A stretch of 64,000 nt of DNA from Roseofilum capinflatum BLCC-M114 (GCF_030068505.1 NZ_JAQOSO010000055.1:1-64000), one strand, 5' to 3'. Positions 14,583 through 23,888 are shown, counted from the first letter of the stretch. Translations and numbers: made by a program. The notes: generated by a model not told the origin, from the sequence alone.

Positions 14583-17276
14583 ATGAATCAAAACCTAACT
14601 ACTCAAACCCTGATTCGAGGTAATGAACCGCTTCTGTTGAATGACCCTAATCGAGTTTGGTTAATTGAGTCAGGTTCAATGGTCGTTTTTGCGGTCAATG
14701 TGGTGGATGGAGTGGCTCAAGGAGCGCGTCGTTATTTGTTTAGTGCTACAGCAAATGAAACTCTATTTGGGTTGGGCGATCTAAGCAATGCTCCTTATCA
14801 ACTGCTGGCGATCGCCATAGAAGAAACAGCACTAACATCATGGAGTCTGAACGATTTTCTTGAGCCAGGACAAGGCAATGGCCATCATGCAGACTTTGCA
14901 CAAATGCATGTGGAACAGTGGAGATCTCGCCTCAGCTCCCCTTTTTCCCATACCAATATTCCCTTTACGCCTCCAACGCTTGAAAACCTGGAATCCACTG
15001 CCGTTCTGTCTTCCTATCTCGATCACCTGCATCAAGACTTTCTCCACAGTTTAGACCAACTCGAACAGGAAGAACTAGCGGATAAACTCACCCAATTTCA
15101 AGAGCGCCAACGGCTGAATCAAAACACTCAGCGCAGCAGTATTGGCGATCTCGTCTCTGTCCTCAAACCCAAACAAGCGGAATTTCTGCAAGAAGGAACG
15201 CCTCTGTTGGTGGCTGCGGGGGCAGTGGGACGCTCCATGGGGCTTGAAATTCGCCCTCCTGCACACTCAGAAAATACGGAGCGGACGAAAAACCCCCTCG
15301 ATGCGATCGCCCGCGCTTCCGGTATTCGCATTCGTCGCGTTCTATTGAGCGATCGCTGGTGGGAAAAAGACTGCGGCGCTCTCCTGGCCTATACTCAAGA
15401 GGATAACCATCCCGTTGCCCTGCTACCGGGAAAACGGGGCGGCTACGACCTCTTCGATCCCATTGCCGAAGCCCGCACACCCATCACTCGCGCCCTCGCT
15501 TTCCAACTCGATCCCGTTGCCTACACCTTTTATCGACCGTTCCCAGATAAACATCTGAATTTCCTGGAACTGTTGCGGTTTTCCCTGCGAGGTTTAGGAC
15601 TCGATGTAATTACCATTGTGCTGATGGGCATTCTCGCCTCCTTAGTGGGAATGGTGGTTCCCCAAGCCACCGGTATTCTGATGGATCAAGCCATTCCCGA
15701 TGCCAACCGCAGCCTAGTATGGCAAATTGGACTTGCTCTCTTAGCGGCTAGTTTTGGTAAAGCCATTTTCGAGTTAGCCCAGGGGTTTGCCATTCTGCGA
15801 ACCCAAGCCCTTTTCAACTTTGCCAACCAAGCCGCCCTCTGGGATCGACTGCTGAAGCTGCGGATGTCTTTCTTTCGCCAGTATGCGACTGGGGATTTAA
15901 TGGATCGAGCGACTGCCTTCGATCAGATGCGACAACTGCTGACTGCGAATGTGATGCGATCGCTCTTTACGGGCGTGTTTTCCTTGCTGAACCTGGGCTT
16001 GATGCTATTGTATAGCGTACCCCTCACCCTAGCGGCGGCGGCGATCGCGATCGTCAACGTGATCATCACCCTAATTGTCAGCAACATCACCCGCAAAAAA
16101 ATGCAACCTCTGCAACAAATTCAAGGAGAAATCTTTGGATTAACCGTGCAACTCATTGGCGGCGTTTCCAAACTCAAAATTGCCGGAGCAGAAAAGCGAG
16201 GTTTTGCCTACTGGACAAAAAAATATAGAGAACAACTGATGTTAACCCTGAGTACAGAGGGTGTTGAAGATGCCGTAAACCTCTTTAATACCATCTTACC
16301 CACCGTCAGTTCCATTATTATCTTTGCCGTAGCCGTTCAACTAATTAACACCGCTCAAGCCCAAGGACAAGCCGGACTCTCAACCGGAAAATTTCTCGCC
16401 TTTAATGCCGCCTTTACCATTTTAATTACCGGTCTCACTAGCCTCAGCGATACCCTAATTCAAGTCCTAGAAGTATCCGTTCTCTGGGAGAGAACCCAAC
16501 CCATTTTACAAGCCATTCCAGAAGTCGATTTATCCAAAGCCGATCCTGGAAAACTCAACGGCGATGTAAAACTCGACCGCGTGACCTTCCGTTACCGAGA
16601 AGATGGCCCCCTCATTCTCAATGAAGTCACCGTCGAAGCCAAAGCTGGAGAATTTATTGCCCTGGTTGGCCCTTCCGGAAGTGGTAAATCAACCACCATT
16701 CGTTTACTCCTCGGATTTGAAACTCCAGAAGACGGAACCGTATATTATGACGGTCAAGATTTAAGCGGTTTAGACATCTCCGCCATCCGCCGACAATTGG
16801 GAGTCGTTTTGCAAGGCGGACGCATTAATACTGGTTCCATTTTCGAGAATATTTCCAGTGGCGCATTAGTCACCATGGATGAAGTTTGGGAAGCCGCACA
16901 AATGGCCGGATTTGCCGAAGATGTGGAAAAAATGCCCATGGGAATGCATACCGTAATTTCTGAAGGTGGGGGTAATCTTTCCGGAGGACAAAGACAACGA
17001 TTACTGATTGCCCGTTCCTTAGTTTTAAAGCCCAAAATCCTCATTTTTGATGAAGCCACCAGTGCCTTAGATAACCGCACCCAAGCCATTGTCAGCCAAA
17101 GTTTAGATAGTCTAGATGTGACTCGAATTGTGATTGCTCACCGTCTGAGTACCATTGTCAATGCCAATCGCATCTACGTGATTGAAGCTGGTATTGTTGT
17201 GCAGCAAGGAACCTTTGACGAACTGGCATCACAACCGGGTTTATTTGCCCAATTGATGGCGAGGCAAATGGCGTAG
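14583..17276 (+). CDS. NHLM-type bacteriocin ABC transporter, non-peptidase ATPase/permease
   Basis: This 897-aa protein matches the larger, peptidase-less ABC component of NHLM/NHLP microcin export systems. A long N-terminal region of about 330 residues with no C39 active site precedes a six-helix ABC membrane domain (about 345-610) and an ATPase domain with Walker A GPSGSGKSTT, signature LSGGQRQR and Walker B ILIFDEATSALD. In such systems it works with an HlyD adaptor and a C39 ABC protein, both present downstream. It starts at ATG 14583 after the STRR block. No good Shine-Dalgarno sequence is visible. Confidence 0.87.
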   Translation: MNQNLTTQTLIRGNEPLLLNDPNRVWLIESGSMVVFAVNVVDGVAQGARRYLFSATANETLFGLGDLSNAPYQLLAIAIEETALTSWSLNDFLEPGQGNGHHADFAQMHVEQWRSRLSSPFSHTNIPFTPPTLENLESTAVLSSYLDHLHQDFLHSLDQLEQEELADKLTQFQERQRLNQNTQRSSIGDLVSVLKPKQAEFLQEGTPLLVAAGAVGRSMGLEIRPPAHSENTERTKNPLDAIARASGIRIRRVLLSDRWWEKDCGALLAYTQEDNHPVALLPGKRGGYDLFDPIAEARTPITRALAFQLDPVAYTFYRPFPDKHLNFLELLRFSLRGLGLDVITIVLMGILASLVGMVVPQATGILMDQAIPDANRSLVWQIGLALLAASFGKAIFELAQGFAILRTQALFNFANQAALWDRLLKLRMSFFRQYATGDLMDRATAFDQMRQLLTANVMRSLFTGVFSLLNLGLMLLYSVPLTLAAAAIAIVNVIITLIVSNITRKKMQPLQQIQGEIFGLTVQLIGGVSKLKIAGAEKRGFAYWTKKYREQLMLTLSTEGVEDAVNLFNTILPTVSSIIIFAVAVQLINTAQAQGQAGLSTGKFLAFNAAFTILITGLTSLSDTLIQVLEVSVLWERTQPILQAIPEVDLSKADPGKLNGDVKLDRVTFRYREDGPLILNEVTVEAKAGEFIALVGPSGSGKSTTIRLLLGFETPEDGTVYYDGQDLSGLDISAIRRQLGVVLQGGRINTGSIFENISSGALVTMDEVWEAAQMAGFAEDVEKMPMGMHTVISEGGGNLSGGQRQRLLIARSLVLKPKILIFDEATSALDNRTQAIVSQSLDSLDVTRIVIAHRLSTIVNANRIYVIEAGIVVQQGTFDELASQPGLFAQLMARQMA

Positions 17277-17278
17277 AG

Positions 17279-17384
17279 AGGCAATAGGCAAGAGGCAATA
17301 GGCAAAAGGCAAGAGGCAAGAGGGAATCATAAGGCAAGAGGGAATGATAAGGCAAGAGGCAAAAGGCAAGAGGCAAAAGTTTAA
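17279..17384. repeat. STRR heptamer block (GGCAAGA / GGCAATA / GGCAAAA)
   Basis: Imperfect heptamers of the GGCAARA type run from the transporter stop almost to the GTG of the next gene. The complementary family recurs at 17806-17858 and 18939-18969, so these blocks bracket the two genes inserted between exporter components. Confidence 0.8.
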
Positions 17385-17400
17385 GAGGGAGGAGTGAACT

Positions 17401-17763
17401 GTGTCAGAGATTAAAGATTTTAAAGATTTAATGATTTGGCAAAAAGGAATGGATATTGCAGAAAAATGTTATTATCTTACCCAAAATTTCCCCAGAGAAG
17501 AACGGTATGTTATGGTGGATCAAATTAGAAGAGCTGCTGCATCTATCCCTGCCAATATTGCGGAAGGATATGGAAGACGTTCTAGAGGTGACTATGCAAG
17601 ATTTCTGAATATTGCACAAGGTTCAATTAATGAACTCCAAACCCATCTTATTCTTTCTGAAAGAGTAGATCTATGTACGAACAAAGATATAGAAACAATC
17701 CTGTCATTACTACAAGAAGAAACGCGAATGATTGCAGCACTGATCAAAAAGCTCAATCCCTAA
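17401..17763 (+). CDS. Four-helix-bundle protein (S23/IVP family)
   Basis: This 120-aa protein begins at GTG and carries the family pattern FKDLMIWQKGMDIAEKCYYLT, then RRAAASIPANIAEGYGRRSRGDYARFLNIAQGSINELQTHL. This family was first noted as proteins encoded in 23S rRNA intervening sequences but is now found widely as small independent genes of unknown role. It sits between NHLM export genes and is bracketed by STRR blocks, so it looks like an insertion rather than a pathway member. Confidence 0.85.
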   Translation: MSEIKDFKDLMIWQKGMDIAEKCYYLTQNFPREERYVMVDQIRRAAASIPANIAEGYGRRSRGDYARFLNIAQGSINELQTHLILSERVDLCTNKDIETILSLLQEETRMIAALIKKLNP

Positions 17764-17805
17764 CAATCCCTATTCCCAAAAGAAAAGGGTAAAATCAGTT
17801 TCTAA

Positions 17806-17858
17806 CTCTTGCCTCTTGCCCTTTACCTCTTGCCTTTTGCCTTTTGCCTTTTGCCTTA
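17806..17858. repeat. STRR heptamer block (TTGCCTC / TTGCCTT)
   Basis: Heptamers of the TTGCCTY type precede the cNMP-binding gene and give a false upstream reading frame that I exclude from that gene. Confidence 0.8.
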
Positions 17859-17863
17859 AAACT

Positions 17864-18889
17864 ATGCAACAAACCATCGCCCAATTCCCCTATTTTGAAG
17901 TCCTCAAATCCCAGGATATTGATTGGATTGTTTCCCAATCGACCTCAGAGGACTGTAAACCAGGAACGGTTCTGATTCAACAAGGATCTCCGGTTGAATC
18001 AATTTATCTGTCTCTGTCTGGGACTTTAGCGGTTACGGTCTCTGGAGAAAAACAAGCGGAACAAGAACTCAAGCAAATGCATGGGGGAGAAATGATGGGA
18101 GAGATGTCTTTTTTAGATAACCATCCCCCTTCGGCTAATATTAAAGTGGTTGAACCGTCGAAAGTTCTATCAATTTCTAAACAAAAGCTGGCGCGAAAGT
18201 TGGACAGTGATGGAGATTTTGCGGCTCGATTTTATCATTTGTTAGCCTTAAAACTCTCCGGTCAGTTGCGGGGACTGTCTAATTTGTTAACTCATACAGA
18301 AGCGACAGCAGCGAGTCAACCGTTACGCAAGGTTCTGTTGGTGTTTTCGATTTTAACCGATCGCGACATTTCCTGGGCGATCGCCAATGGTACATCCCAA
18401 AAAGTGACCCCCGGAACCACCCTGATTGAACAGGGAAAACCCGTACCGGCGGTGTATATTCTGCTCGAAGGAAATCTCGGCATCTATATTTCCCTCTCCG
18501 ATAATGGAGGGAACCGCGAGAAACAAGTCGCCAATTCCTTTAAGGGAGAGATCCTGGGGGAAATGTCGTTTGTAGAAACCGGAATGGCTTCAGCAACGGT
18601 AAAAGCGGCGGAAAAATCTTGGATACTGGCGATCGATCAAGCCAAACTAGCCGCTAAACTGGAACAGGATCGCGGCTTTGCGGCTCGATTTTATCGGGCG
18701 ATCGCCATTGTACTCTCGAATAGATGGCGCGATCGCCTCTTCCGTCGAGGCTTTGCTACCCTAGAGAGCGAGCCAAGCGACTTGTTATCCGAAGATATTG
18801 AAGCCGAAGATGAACTCGATCTCGATGTCATTGACGGAACAGCGATCGCCGGAACCCGTTTTGATTGGATGATTCGGCAACTGCGCTAA
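17864..18889 (+). CDS. Protein with two cyclic-nucleotide-binding domains
   Basis: This 341-aa protein consists of two consecutive CNB (CAP-effector) folds at about residues 5-140 and 150-300. Each has a beta-roll with the GEMMGEMSFLD or GEILGEMSFVE phosphate-binding-cassette region. No HTH or enzyme domain follows; the C-terminus is acidic. Such stand-alone CNB proteins occur beside type I and NHLM secretion genes in cyanobacteria, perhaps as regulators of export. The cassettes lack an obvious Arg for cyclic-nucleotide phosphate, so ligand binding is uncertain. I take ATG 17864, not the start inside the repeat. Confidence 0.8.
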   Translation: MQQTIAQFPYFEVLKSQDIDWIVSQSTSEDCKPGTVLIQQGSPVESIYLSLSGTLAVTVSGEKQAEQELKQMHGGEMMGEMSFLDNHPPSANIKVVEPSKVLSISKQKLARKLDSDGDFAARFYHLLALKLSGQLRGLSNLLTHTEATAASQPLRKVLLVFSILTDRDISWAIANGTSQKVTPGTTLIEQGKPVPAVYILLEGNLGIYISLSDNGGNREKQVANSFKGEILGEMSFVETGMASATVKAAEKSWILAIDQAKLAAKLEQDRGFAARFYRAIAIVLSNRWRDRLFRRGFATLESEPSDLLSEDIEAEDELDLDVIDGTAIAGTRFDWMIRQLR

Positions 18890-18924
18890 CCCAGTAACCA
18901 TAAATGAGGGGTGCATCTATTACA

Positions 18925-18969
18925 TAGCGCTTCGCGCTAGGCAAAAGGCAAAAGGCAAAAGGCAAAAGC
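18925..18969. repeat. Palindrome TAGCGC-TTC-GCGCTA plus GGCAAAA heptamers
   Basis: A perfect 6-bp stem at 18925-18939 is followed by four GGCAAAA units. This is the third STRR interruption within the export region. Confidence 0.7.
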
Positions 18970-19031
18970 TTGTATTGCTTAGGGTCTAAGGCTTGAAGCT
19001 GTACTCAATAGAAGATAGAATTGCTATAAAA

Positions 19032-19065
19032 ATTGTTAATTGTTAATTGTTAATTGTTAATTGTT
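19032..19065. repeat. STRR heptamers (TTAATTG)
   Basis: Consecutive TTAATTG/TTGTTAA units abut the ATG of the HlyD gene and leave no room for a normal Shine-Dalgarno sequence. A similar AATTAAA block (20692-20730) lies before the C39 transporter gene. Confidence 0.8.
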
Positions 19066-20688
19066 ATGCCTAGTCAAGAAAAAGATTCCAAACCGAGCAT
19101 TTTTCGCCAAGAATCTTTAGACCAACTGTCTTCTCCAGAACGGCTCGATCAGCTCATGCAAGTGGTGAGTCCGAAAGACTGGCTGCCCTTAACGGTGTTG
19201 GGAAGTTTAGTCTTTATTGGATTAGTCTGGAGTGTTTTCGGACGCATCCCCATTACCGTTCAAGGCAAAGGCATTCTCATCGATCCGCGCCGCATTGTCG
19301 ATTTCCAATCTCCTATTTCTGGACAACTGGAATCTTTGCATGTAGAACCGGGCGAATGTGTCGAAAAAAATACGCTTTTAGCGACGATTAATCCCTCGGA
19401 ACTGCGAAATAAACTCGCATTAGCACAAACGAAAAAGGAAGAATTAGAAGACCAATATAACCAAACTGCTTTGGTCTTAAATCAGAAAAATAGCCGAGAG
19501 CTAGAGGCGATCGCCGCTTCTAGAGCCAGTATTCAACAGCGCCTTCGCGATACCCAAGCTGTTACCCCCCTGCTCAAAGAGCGCGGTTTAGACTCCATTG
19601 CCGAGCAGCGAGAGAGCTTGCAGGAACAGTTAGCCAATACGCAAAACCTCAGCCCCATCCTCAAAGATAAAGTGTTAGAGGCGATCGAGGAACAGCGCCA
19701 AAGCGTGCAACAGCGCCTCGATAATGCTAGAGAACTCGCTCCCGTTTTAGAAGAAAGGCTCACCAAGCGCCAAGAATTAGTGGTAGAAGGGGCGATCGAA
19801 GAAGATACCGTCTTAGATGCTCAACAATCCTACATCGGAGCCTTAGAAAATATTTCCGAACTCGAAGCCCAACTGAAAAATCTCGATGTTCAAGAAGCCG
19901 ATGCTAGACGACAATCTGTGGAAAATCTCAGTCAAGTAAGCAATTTACAAGCCCAAATTAAAGCCTTAGAAGTTCAGGAAACGGAAGCGGAAAAGCGCTA
20001 TTTAGATAATCTCAATGAAGTAGGCACACTCACCGCCGATCTAGAAGAATTAGACACCAGAGAAAAGCGCCTAGAGCAAGAAACCCTTGAGGAACTGAAT
20101 ACTAAAAGAAATCAAATTCGGGAAGTCGAGCGGGAGATGATTCAACTTGAACAACAAATTGCTGAAAAGAGTGAAATTCTCAGCCCTAACTCTGGATGTA
20201 TTCTGGAAACAACCGCCACAACCGGGCAAGTGGTTTCCATGGGAACTCGCTTAGGATCGATGAATATGACCGGAGCAGAGGGAAAAATGATCGGCATTAC
20301 TTATTTTGCCCTCAGAGATGGTAAAAAAATTCAACCCGGAATGCCCATTCAAATCACGCCCGATATTGTTAAACAACAGCGTTATGGTGGTATTGTGGGC
20401 ACGATTACCTCGGTTTCTGATTTTGCTGTCACTGAAGCAGGAGCTACCACCATTGTGGGCAATTCCGATGTGGTGAAGGGATTAATTTCTAGTGGTGGCG
20501 TAATCGAAATTCGAGCCGAATTACAAGAAAATGAAAATAACTTTAGTGGTTATCAATGGTCTTCTTCTCAAGGGCCACAATTGGAAGTTAGCCCAGGAAC
20601 AACGGCAACAGCACGAGTGAGGGTAGAGGAGCGATCGCCCATTACCTTCGTCTTACCGATTTTGCGAGAATGGACAGGAGTGTATTAA
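19066..20688 (+). CDS. HlyD-family adaptor of the NHLM bacteriocin export system
   Basis: This 540-aa periplasmic adaptor bridges the inner-membrane ABC exporter and an outer-membrane channel. One N-terminal membrane helix (about residues 45-65) precedes a biotinyl-lipoyl half domain (GKGILIDPRRIVDFQSP). A long coiled coil (about 105-375) contains repeated QQRL/EEQRQS heptads, then the second lipoyl half and a beta-barrel. This is the membrane-fusion member of NHLM systems. I chose ATG 19066; an upstream in-frame TTG lies in repeats. No outer-membrane factor gene is in the window. Confidence 0.88.
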   Translation: MPSQEKDSKPSIFRQESLDQLSSPERLDQLMQVVSPKDWLPLTVLGSLVFIGLVWSVFGRIPITVQGKGILIDPRRIVDFQSPISGQLESLHVEPGECVEKNTLLATINPSELRNKLALAQTKKEELEDQYNQTALVLNQKNSRELEAIAASRASIQQRLRDTQAVTPLLKERGLDSIAEQRESLQEQLANTQNLSPILKDKVLEAIEEQRQSVQQRLDNARELAPVLEERLTKRQELVVEGAIEEDTVLDAQQSYIGALENISELEAQLKNLDVQEADARRQSVENLSQVSNLQAQIKALEVQETEAEKRYLDNLNEVGTLTADLEELDTREKRLEQETLEELNTKRNQIREVEREMIQLEQQIAEKSEILSPNSGCILETTATTGQVVSMGTRLGSMNMTGAEGKMIGITYFALRDGKKIQPGMPIQITPDIVKQQRYGGIVGTITSVSDFAVTEAGATTIVGNSDVVKGLISSGGVIEIRAELQENENNFSGYQWSSSQGPQLEVSPGTTATARVRVEERSPITFVLPILREWTGVY

Positions 20689-20691
20689 TAT

Positions 20692-20730
20692 CAATTAAAA
20701 ATTAAAAATTAAAAATTAAAAATTAAATTC
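20692..20730. repeat. STRR heptamers (AATTAAA)
   Basis: About five AATTAAA units fill the gap between the HlyD gene and the C39 transporter gene. Confidence 0.8.
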
Positions 20731-20755
20731 AACTATTACAATTCTCTAAAAAATC

Positions 20756-22963
20756 ATGGCCCAAGCAACTGCGGAAAAAGAAACAAAAGAGAAAGTCTAT
20801 AAGCGGGTAAAAACGCCGACCTTACTGCAAATGGAAGGGGTTGAATGTGGTGCTGCTTCTTTGGGTATTATTTTAAGTTACTATGGCCGGATTGTTCCTT
20901 TGCCCGAACTGCGAATTACTTGCGGAGTGTCTCGTGATGGGAGTAATGCGGCCAATGTGGTGAAAGCCGCTAGAACTTATGGCCTGCAAGCGAAGGGATT
21001 TAAGAAAGATCCCATGAAGCTTAAAGATGTGAAGCCTCCCTTCATTGTGTTTTGGAATTTTAATCACTTCCTGGTGGTGGAAGGGTTTGTCAAGGATCAA
21101 GTGTATTTAAACGATCCAATGGATGGCCCCAGGAAGATTTCGTTTGAAGAATTCGATCGCGCCTATACGGGAATCGTTCTGATCATGGAACCCGGGCCAG
21201 ACTTCAAAAAAGGAGGGCGCAAACCCAGTATGGCTGCTGCCTTGTATAACCGCCTTCAAGGGTCTTTAGGCGCGATTCTATACTGTATTGTAGCGGGTCT
21301 GCTGCTCGTGATTCCTGGGTTAGCCGTCGCCGTTTTCAGTCAGGTCTTTGTGGACAATATTCTGGTAGAAAACCGGATGGAATGGCTGCGGCCGCTGATT
21401 TTGGGGATGATTCTGACGGCGATCGTGCAAGGGATGCTTTCCCTGCTGCAATTTCGGTATCTTAGACATTTGCAGATTAAACTTTCGGTCACCATGTCCG
21501 GTAATTTTCTGTGGCATGTTTTACGACTTCCTCAAAGATTTTACGCACAAAGGTTTGCTGGAGAAATCGGCGATCGCGTCAACCTGAATACCAAAGTCGC
21601 CAATGTTCTCTCTGGTGAGTTAGCCAAAACCGTCATTGATGCGATGGTTGTCGTCTTTTACGCGGCTGTCATGTTCGCCTATGACTGGGTACTCACCCTG
21701 ATTGGCATCTTCTTTTCCGCCGTCAATGTCCTCGTTTTGCAATGGGTAGCCCGGCGACGCAAAGATACCCACAGTCGCTTAACCCAAGATGAAGGTAAAC
21801 TTGCGGGTGTCAGTATTGCCGCCTTACAAAGTATTGAAACCCTCAAATCTGCTGCCTTAGAATCAGACTTTTTCGCCCGTTGGAGTGGCTATTACGCCAA
21901 AACCACCAACGCCCAACAAACATTAGGCGTTCCCGATCAAATATTAGGAATACTTCCTTCCCTCGTCACCTCTTTAACCACCTTATTTCTACTCGTAGTC
22001 GGTGGTTTTCGGGTAATGAGTGGCGAACTCAGTATTGGAATGTTGATTGCCTTTCAAAGCTTAATGACCAGCTTTCAACAACCCGTTAGCACCCTGGTTC
22101 AATTTGGCTCTACCCTACAAGAATTAGAAGGCGATATTAACCGTTTAGATGATGTCCTTGATAATGAAGTCGATGCCCAAGTCGCCCAAGAGACCAAAAA
22201 TCAGAATGCTCTTCAAGTTTATGCCAACACTTCCTATAAACTACAAGGATATTTAGAGTTACGCAACCTTACCTTTGGCTATGCAAAAGTCAATCCCCCA
22301 TTAGTGGCAGACTTAAGCTTAAAACTCCAACCCGGACAGCGTGTTGCCCTAGTCGGAGGCAGTGGTTCGGGCAAATCAACCGTTGCCAAATTAGTGGCTG
22401 GACTCTATGAACCTTGGTCAGGAGAAATTCTGTTAGACGGTATTCCTAGAGAAGATATTCCCAGAGAAGTATTAACCAATTCTCTCTCCATGGTGGAACA
22501 AGATATTTTCTTATTTGGCGGTACAGTCCGAGATAATCTCACCCTTTGGGATAGTACCATTCCCAATTCCCAATTAATTCGTGCCTGTGAAGATGCCCAA
22601 ATTTTAGATGCCGTTTTAGCCATTCCTGGAGGACTGGACGGGAGTTTATTGGAAGGAGCTGGAAATTTAAGTGGAGGACAGCGCCAGCGTTTAGAAATTG
22701 CCCGCGCTTTAGTCAACGATCCTTCACTTTTAGTGATGGATGAAGCCACCAGTGCCTTAGATGCGGAAACAGAGAAAATTATCGACCAAAATTTGCGTCG
22801 TCGAGGTTGCACTTGTTTGATTGTGGCTCACCGTTTGAGTACGATTCGCGATTGTGATGAGATTATTGTTTTAGAACAAGGTAAGGTTGTACAGCGCGGA
22901 ACCCATGAGGAGATGAAACAGGATGAAGATAGCGTTTATGCTCGATTAATTCAATCGGAGTAA
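20756..22963 (+). CDS. NHLM-type C39 peptidase / ABC exporter
   Basis: This 735-aa protein combines a leader peptidase with an exporter. The C39 domain (about residues 18-150) has oxyanion Gln25, catalytic Cys31 in VECGAAS, His104 in FNHFLVV and Asp120 in YLNDPMDG. The ABC membrane domain (about 170-450) and an ATPase (Walker A GGSGSGKST, LSGGQRQR, VMDEATSALD) follow. It would cut the GG-type leaders of the two precursors during export to give the mature Trp/Arg peptides. All catalytic residues are present, so processing in cis with the cluster is credible. Confidence 0.9.
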   Translation: MAQATAEKETKEKVYKRVKTPTLLQMEGVECGAASLGIILSYYGRIVPLPELRITCGVSRDGSNAANVVKAARTYGLQAKGFKKDPMKLKDVKPPFIVFWNFNHFLVVEGFVKDQVYLNDPMDGPRKISFEEFDRAYTGIVLIMEPGPDFKKGGRKPSMAAALYNRLQGSLGAILYCIVAGLLLVIPGLAVAVFSQVFVDNILVENRMEWLRPLILGMILTAIVQGMLSLLQFRYLRHLQIKLSVTMSGNFLWHVLRLPQRFYAQRFAGEIGDRVNLNTKVANVLSGELAKTVIDAMVVVFYAAVMFAYDWVLTLIGIFFSAVNVLVLQWVARRRKDTHSRLTQDEGKLAGVSIAALQSIETLKSAALESDFFARWSGYYAKTTNAQQTLGVPDQILGILPSLVTSLTTLFLLVVGGFRVMSGELSIGMLIAFQSLMTSFQQPVSTLVQFGSTLQELEGDINRLDDVLDNEVDAQVAQETKNQNALQVYANTSYKLQGYLELRNLTFGYAKVNPPLVADLSLKLQPGQRVALVGGSGSGKSTVAKLVAGLYEPWSGEILLDGIPREDIPREVLTNSLSMVEQDIFLFGGTVRDNLTLWDSTIPNSQLIRACEDAQILDAVLAIPGGLDGSLLEGAGNLSGGQRQRLEIARALVNDPSLLVMDEATSALDAETEKIIDQNLRRRGCTCLIVAHRLSTIRDCDEIIVLEQGKVVQRGTHEEMKQDEDSVYARLIQSE

Positions 22964-22982
22964 TACAGCGCGAAGCGCTGTA
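22964..22982 (+). terminator. Perfect palindrome directly after the exporter stop
   Basis: TACAGCGC-GAA-GCGCTGTA begins at the base after the TAA stop: an 8-bp perfect stem with a 3-nt loop, followed by AAAATT. Its position fits a terminator or 3'-end stabiliser, but it belongs to a dispersed repeat family. Confidence 0.6.
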
Positions 22983-23044
22983 AAATTGAGAGTCATTGTA
23001 TCGTAGTGCCGTGACACAGCTAAAATGAGGTCATCAATGTAGTG

Positions 23045-23088
23045 CGAGCATCTGGCTCGCTTCCTTTCTCTAGCGAGCCAGATGCTCG
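23045..23088. repeat. 16-bp perfect inverted repeat upstream of the rRNA/tRNA methyltransferase gene
   Basis: CGAGCATCTGGCTCGC pairs with GCGAGCCAGATGCTCG across a 12-nt loop. The hairpin ends 8 bases before ATG 23097 and contains an earlier in-frame ATG (23082), so it could occlude the start region in the mRNA. Confidence 0.75.
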
Positions 23089-23096
23089 TATTCCTA

Positions 23097-23888
23097 ATGT
23101 TAACCAGTCTTCAAAATCCTTGGGTGAAACAACTGCGAAAGTTACATCAACCCAAAGGGCGCAAACAAGCCCAATTATGTTTATTGGAAGGAACCCATTT
23201 GGTAGAAGCGGCTTGTCAGGTGAATGCCCGTTTAGAGAGTGCCGCCTATACTCCGGAATGGTTGGCGAAATATCCCCAGATTGGAGAAAAACTGCCAGAG
23301 TGCTGTGAACGGGTGCAACCGGTGAGCTATGAGGTGTTGAAGTCCATCGCCACTACGGTGAATCCCGATGGTGTAATTGCTACTCTGCGCCGAGATGCTC
23401 GTAAACCTCTTTCGCCACAACTGAACCGACTAGGGCTAATTCTGGAAACGGTTCAAGATCCAGGGAATTTGGGCACAATTATTCGCACCGGTGCAGGGGT
23501 AGGCTTAGAGGCGATCGCCCTCAGCCAAGATAGTGTGGATTTAGATCATCCCAAAGTCCTACGTGCTTCTGCGGGGGCTTGGTTTCGGGTTCCGATGGCG
23601 ATGCAACCGAGTTTACCGGATTTTATTTCTCAATGCCGTCAAGAACAGATGCAAATTATTGCTACCACTGCGGATGCACCCCAAACCTATTGGGACATCA
23701 ATTGGACACAACCAACTTGGGTATTATTGGGCAATGAAGGGGCGGGGTTATCCTCAGACCTGTTGGAGTTAGCCGATCGCCAGGTGAGCATTCCTATTGC
23801 GGAGGGAGTAGAATCTTTGAATGTGGCGATCTCTGCTGCTCTGATTCTTTACGAGAGCCAAAGACAATGGACGCAGAAGGATGGATAA
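23097..23888 (+). CDS. SpoU/TrmH family RNA 2'-O-methyltransferase
   Basis: This 263-aa protein has an N-terminal RNA-binding substrate domain (SLQNPWVKQLRKLH...GTHLVEAA) and a C-terminal SPOUT knot domain. Its motifs are LGLILETVQDPGNLGTIIRTGAGVG, VLLGNEGAGLS and VSIPIAEGVESLNVAISAALILYE, so it transfers methyl from SAM to a ribose 2'-OH of rRNA or tRNA. The RNA target cannot be read from sequence. I take ATG 23097 because an earlier ATG lies within the palindrome. Confidence 0.87.
   Translation: MLTSLQNPWVKQLRKLHQPKGRKQAQLCLLEGTHLVEAACQVNARLESAAYTPEWLAKYPQIGEKLPECCERVQPVSYEVLKSIATTVNPDGVIATLRRDARKPLSPQLNRLGLILETVQDPGNLGTIIRTGAGVGLEAIALSQDSVDLDHPKVLRASAGAWFRVPMAMQPSLPDFISQCRQEQMQIIATTADAPQTYWDINWTQPTWVLLGNEGAGLSSDLLELADRQVSIPIAEGVESLNVAISAALILYESQRQWTQKDG

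Noticed and set aside
15163-15480. Minus-strand Arg/Gly-rich frame opposite the NHLM transporter N-terminus
   Set aside because: It is an antisense shadow in a GC-rich coding stretch with no ribosome site or homologous feature.
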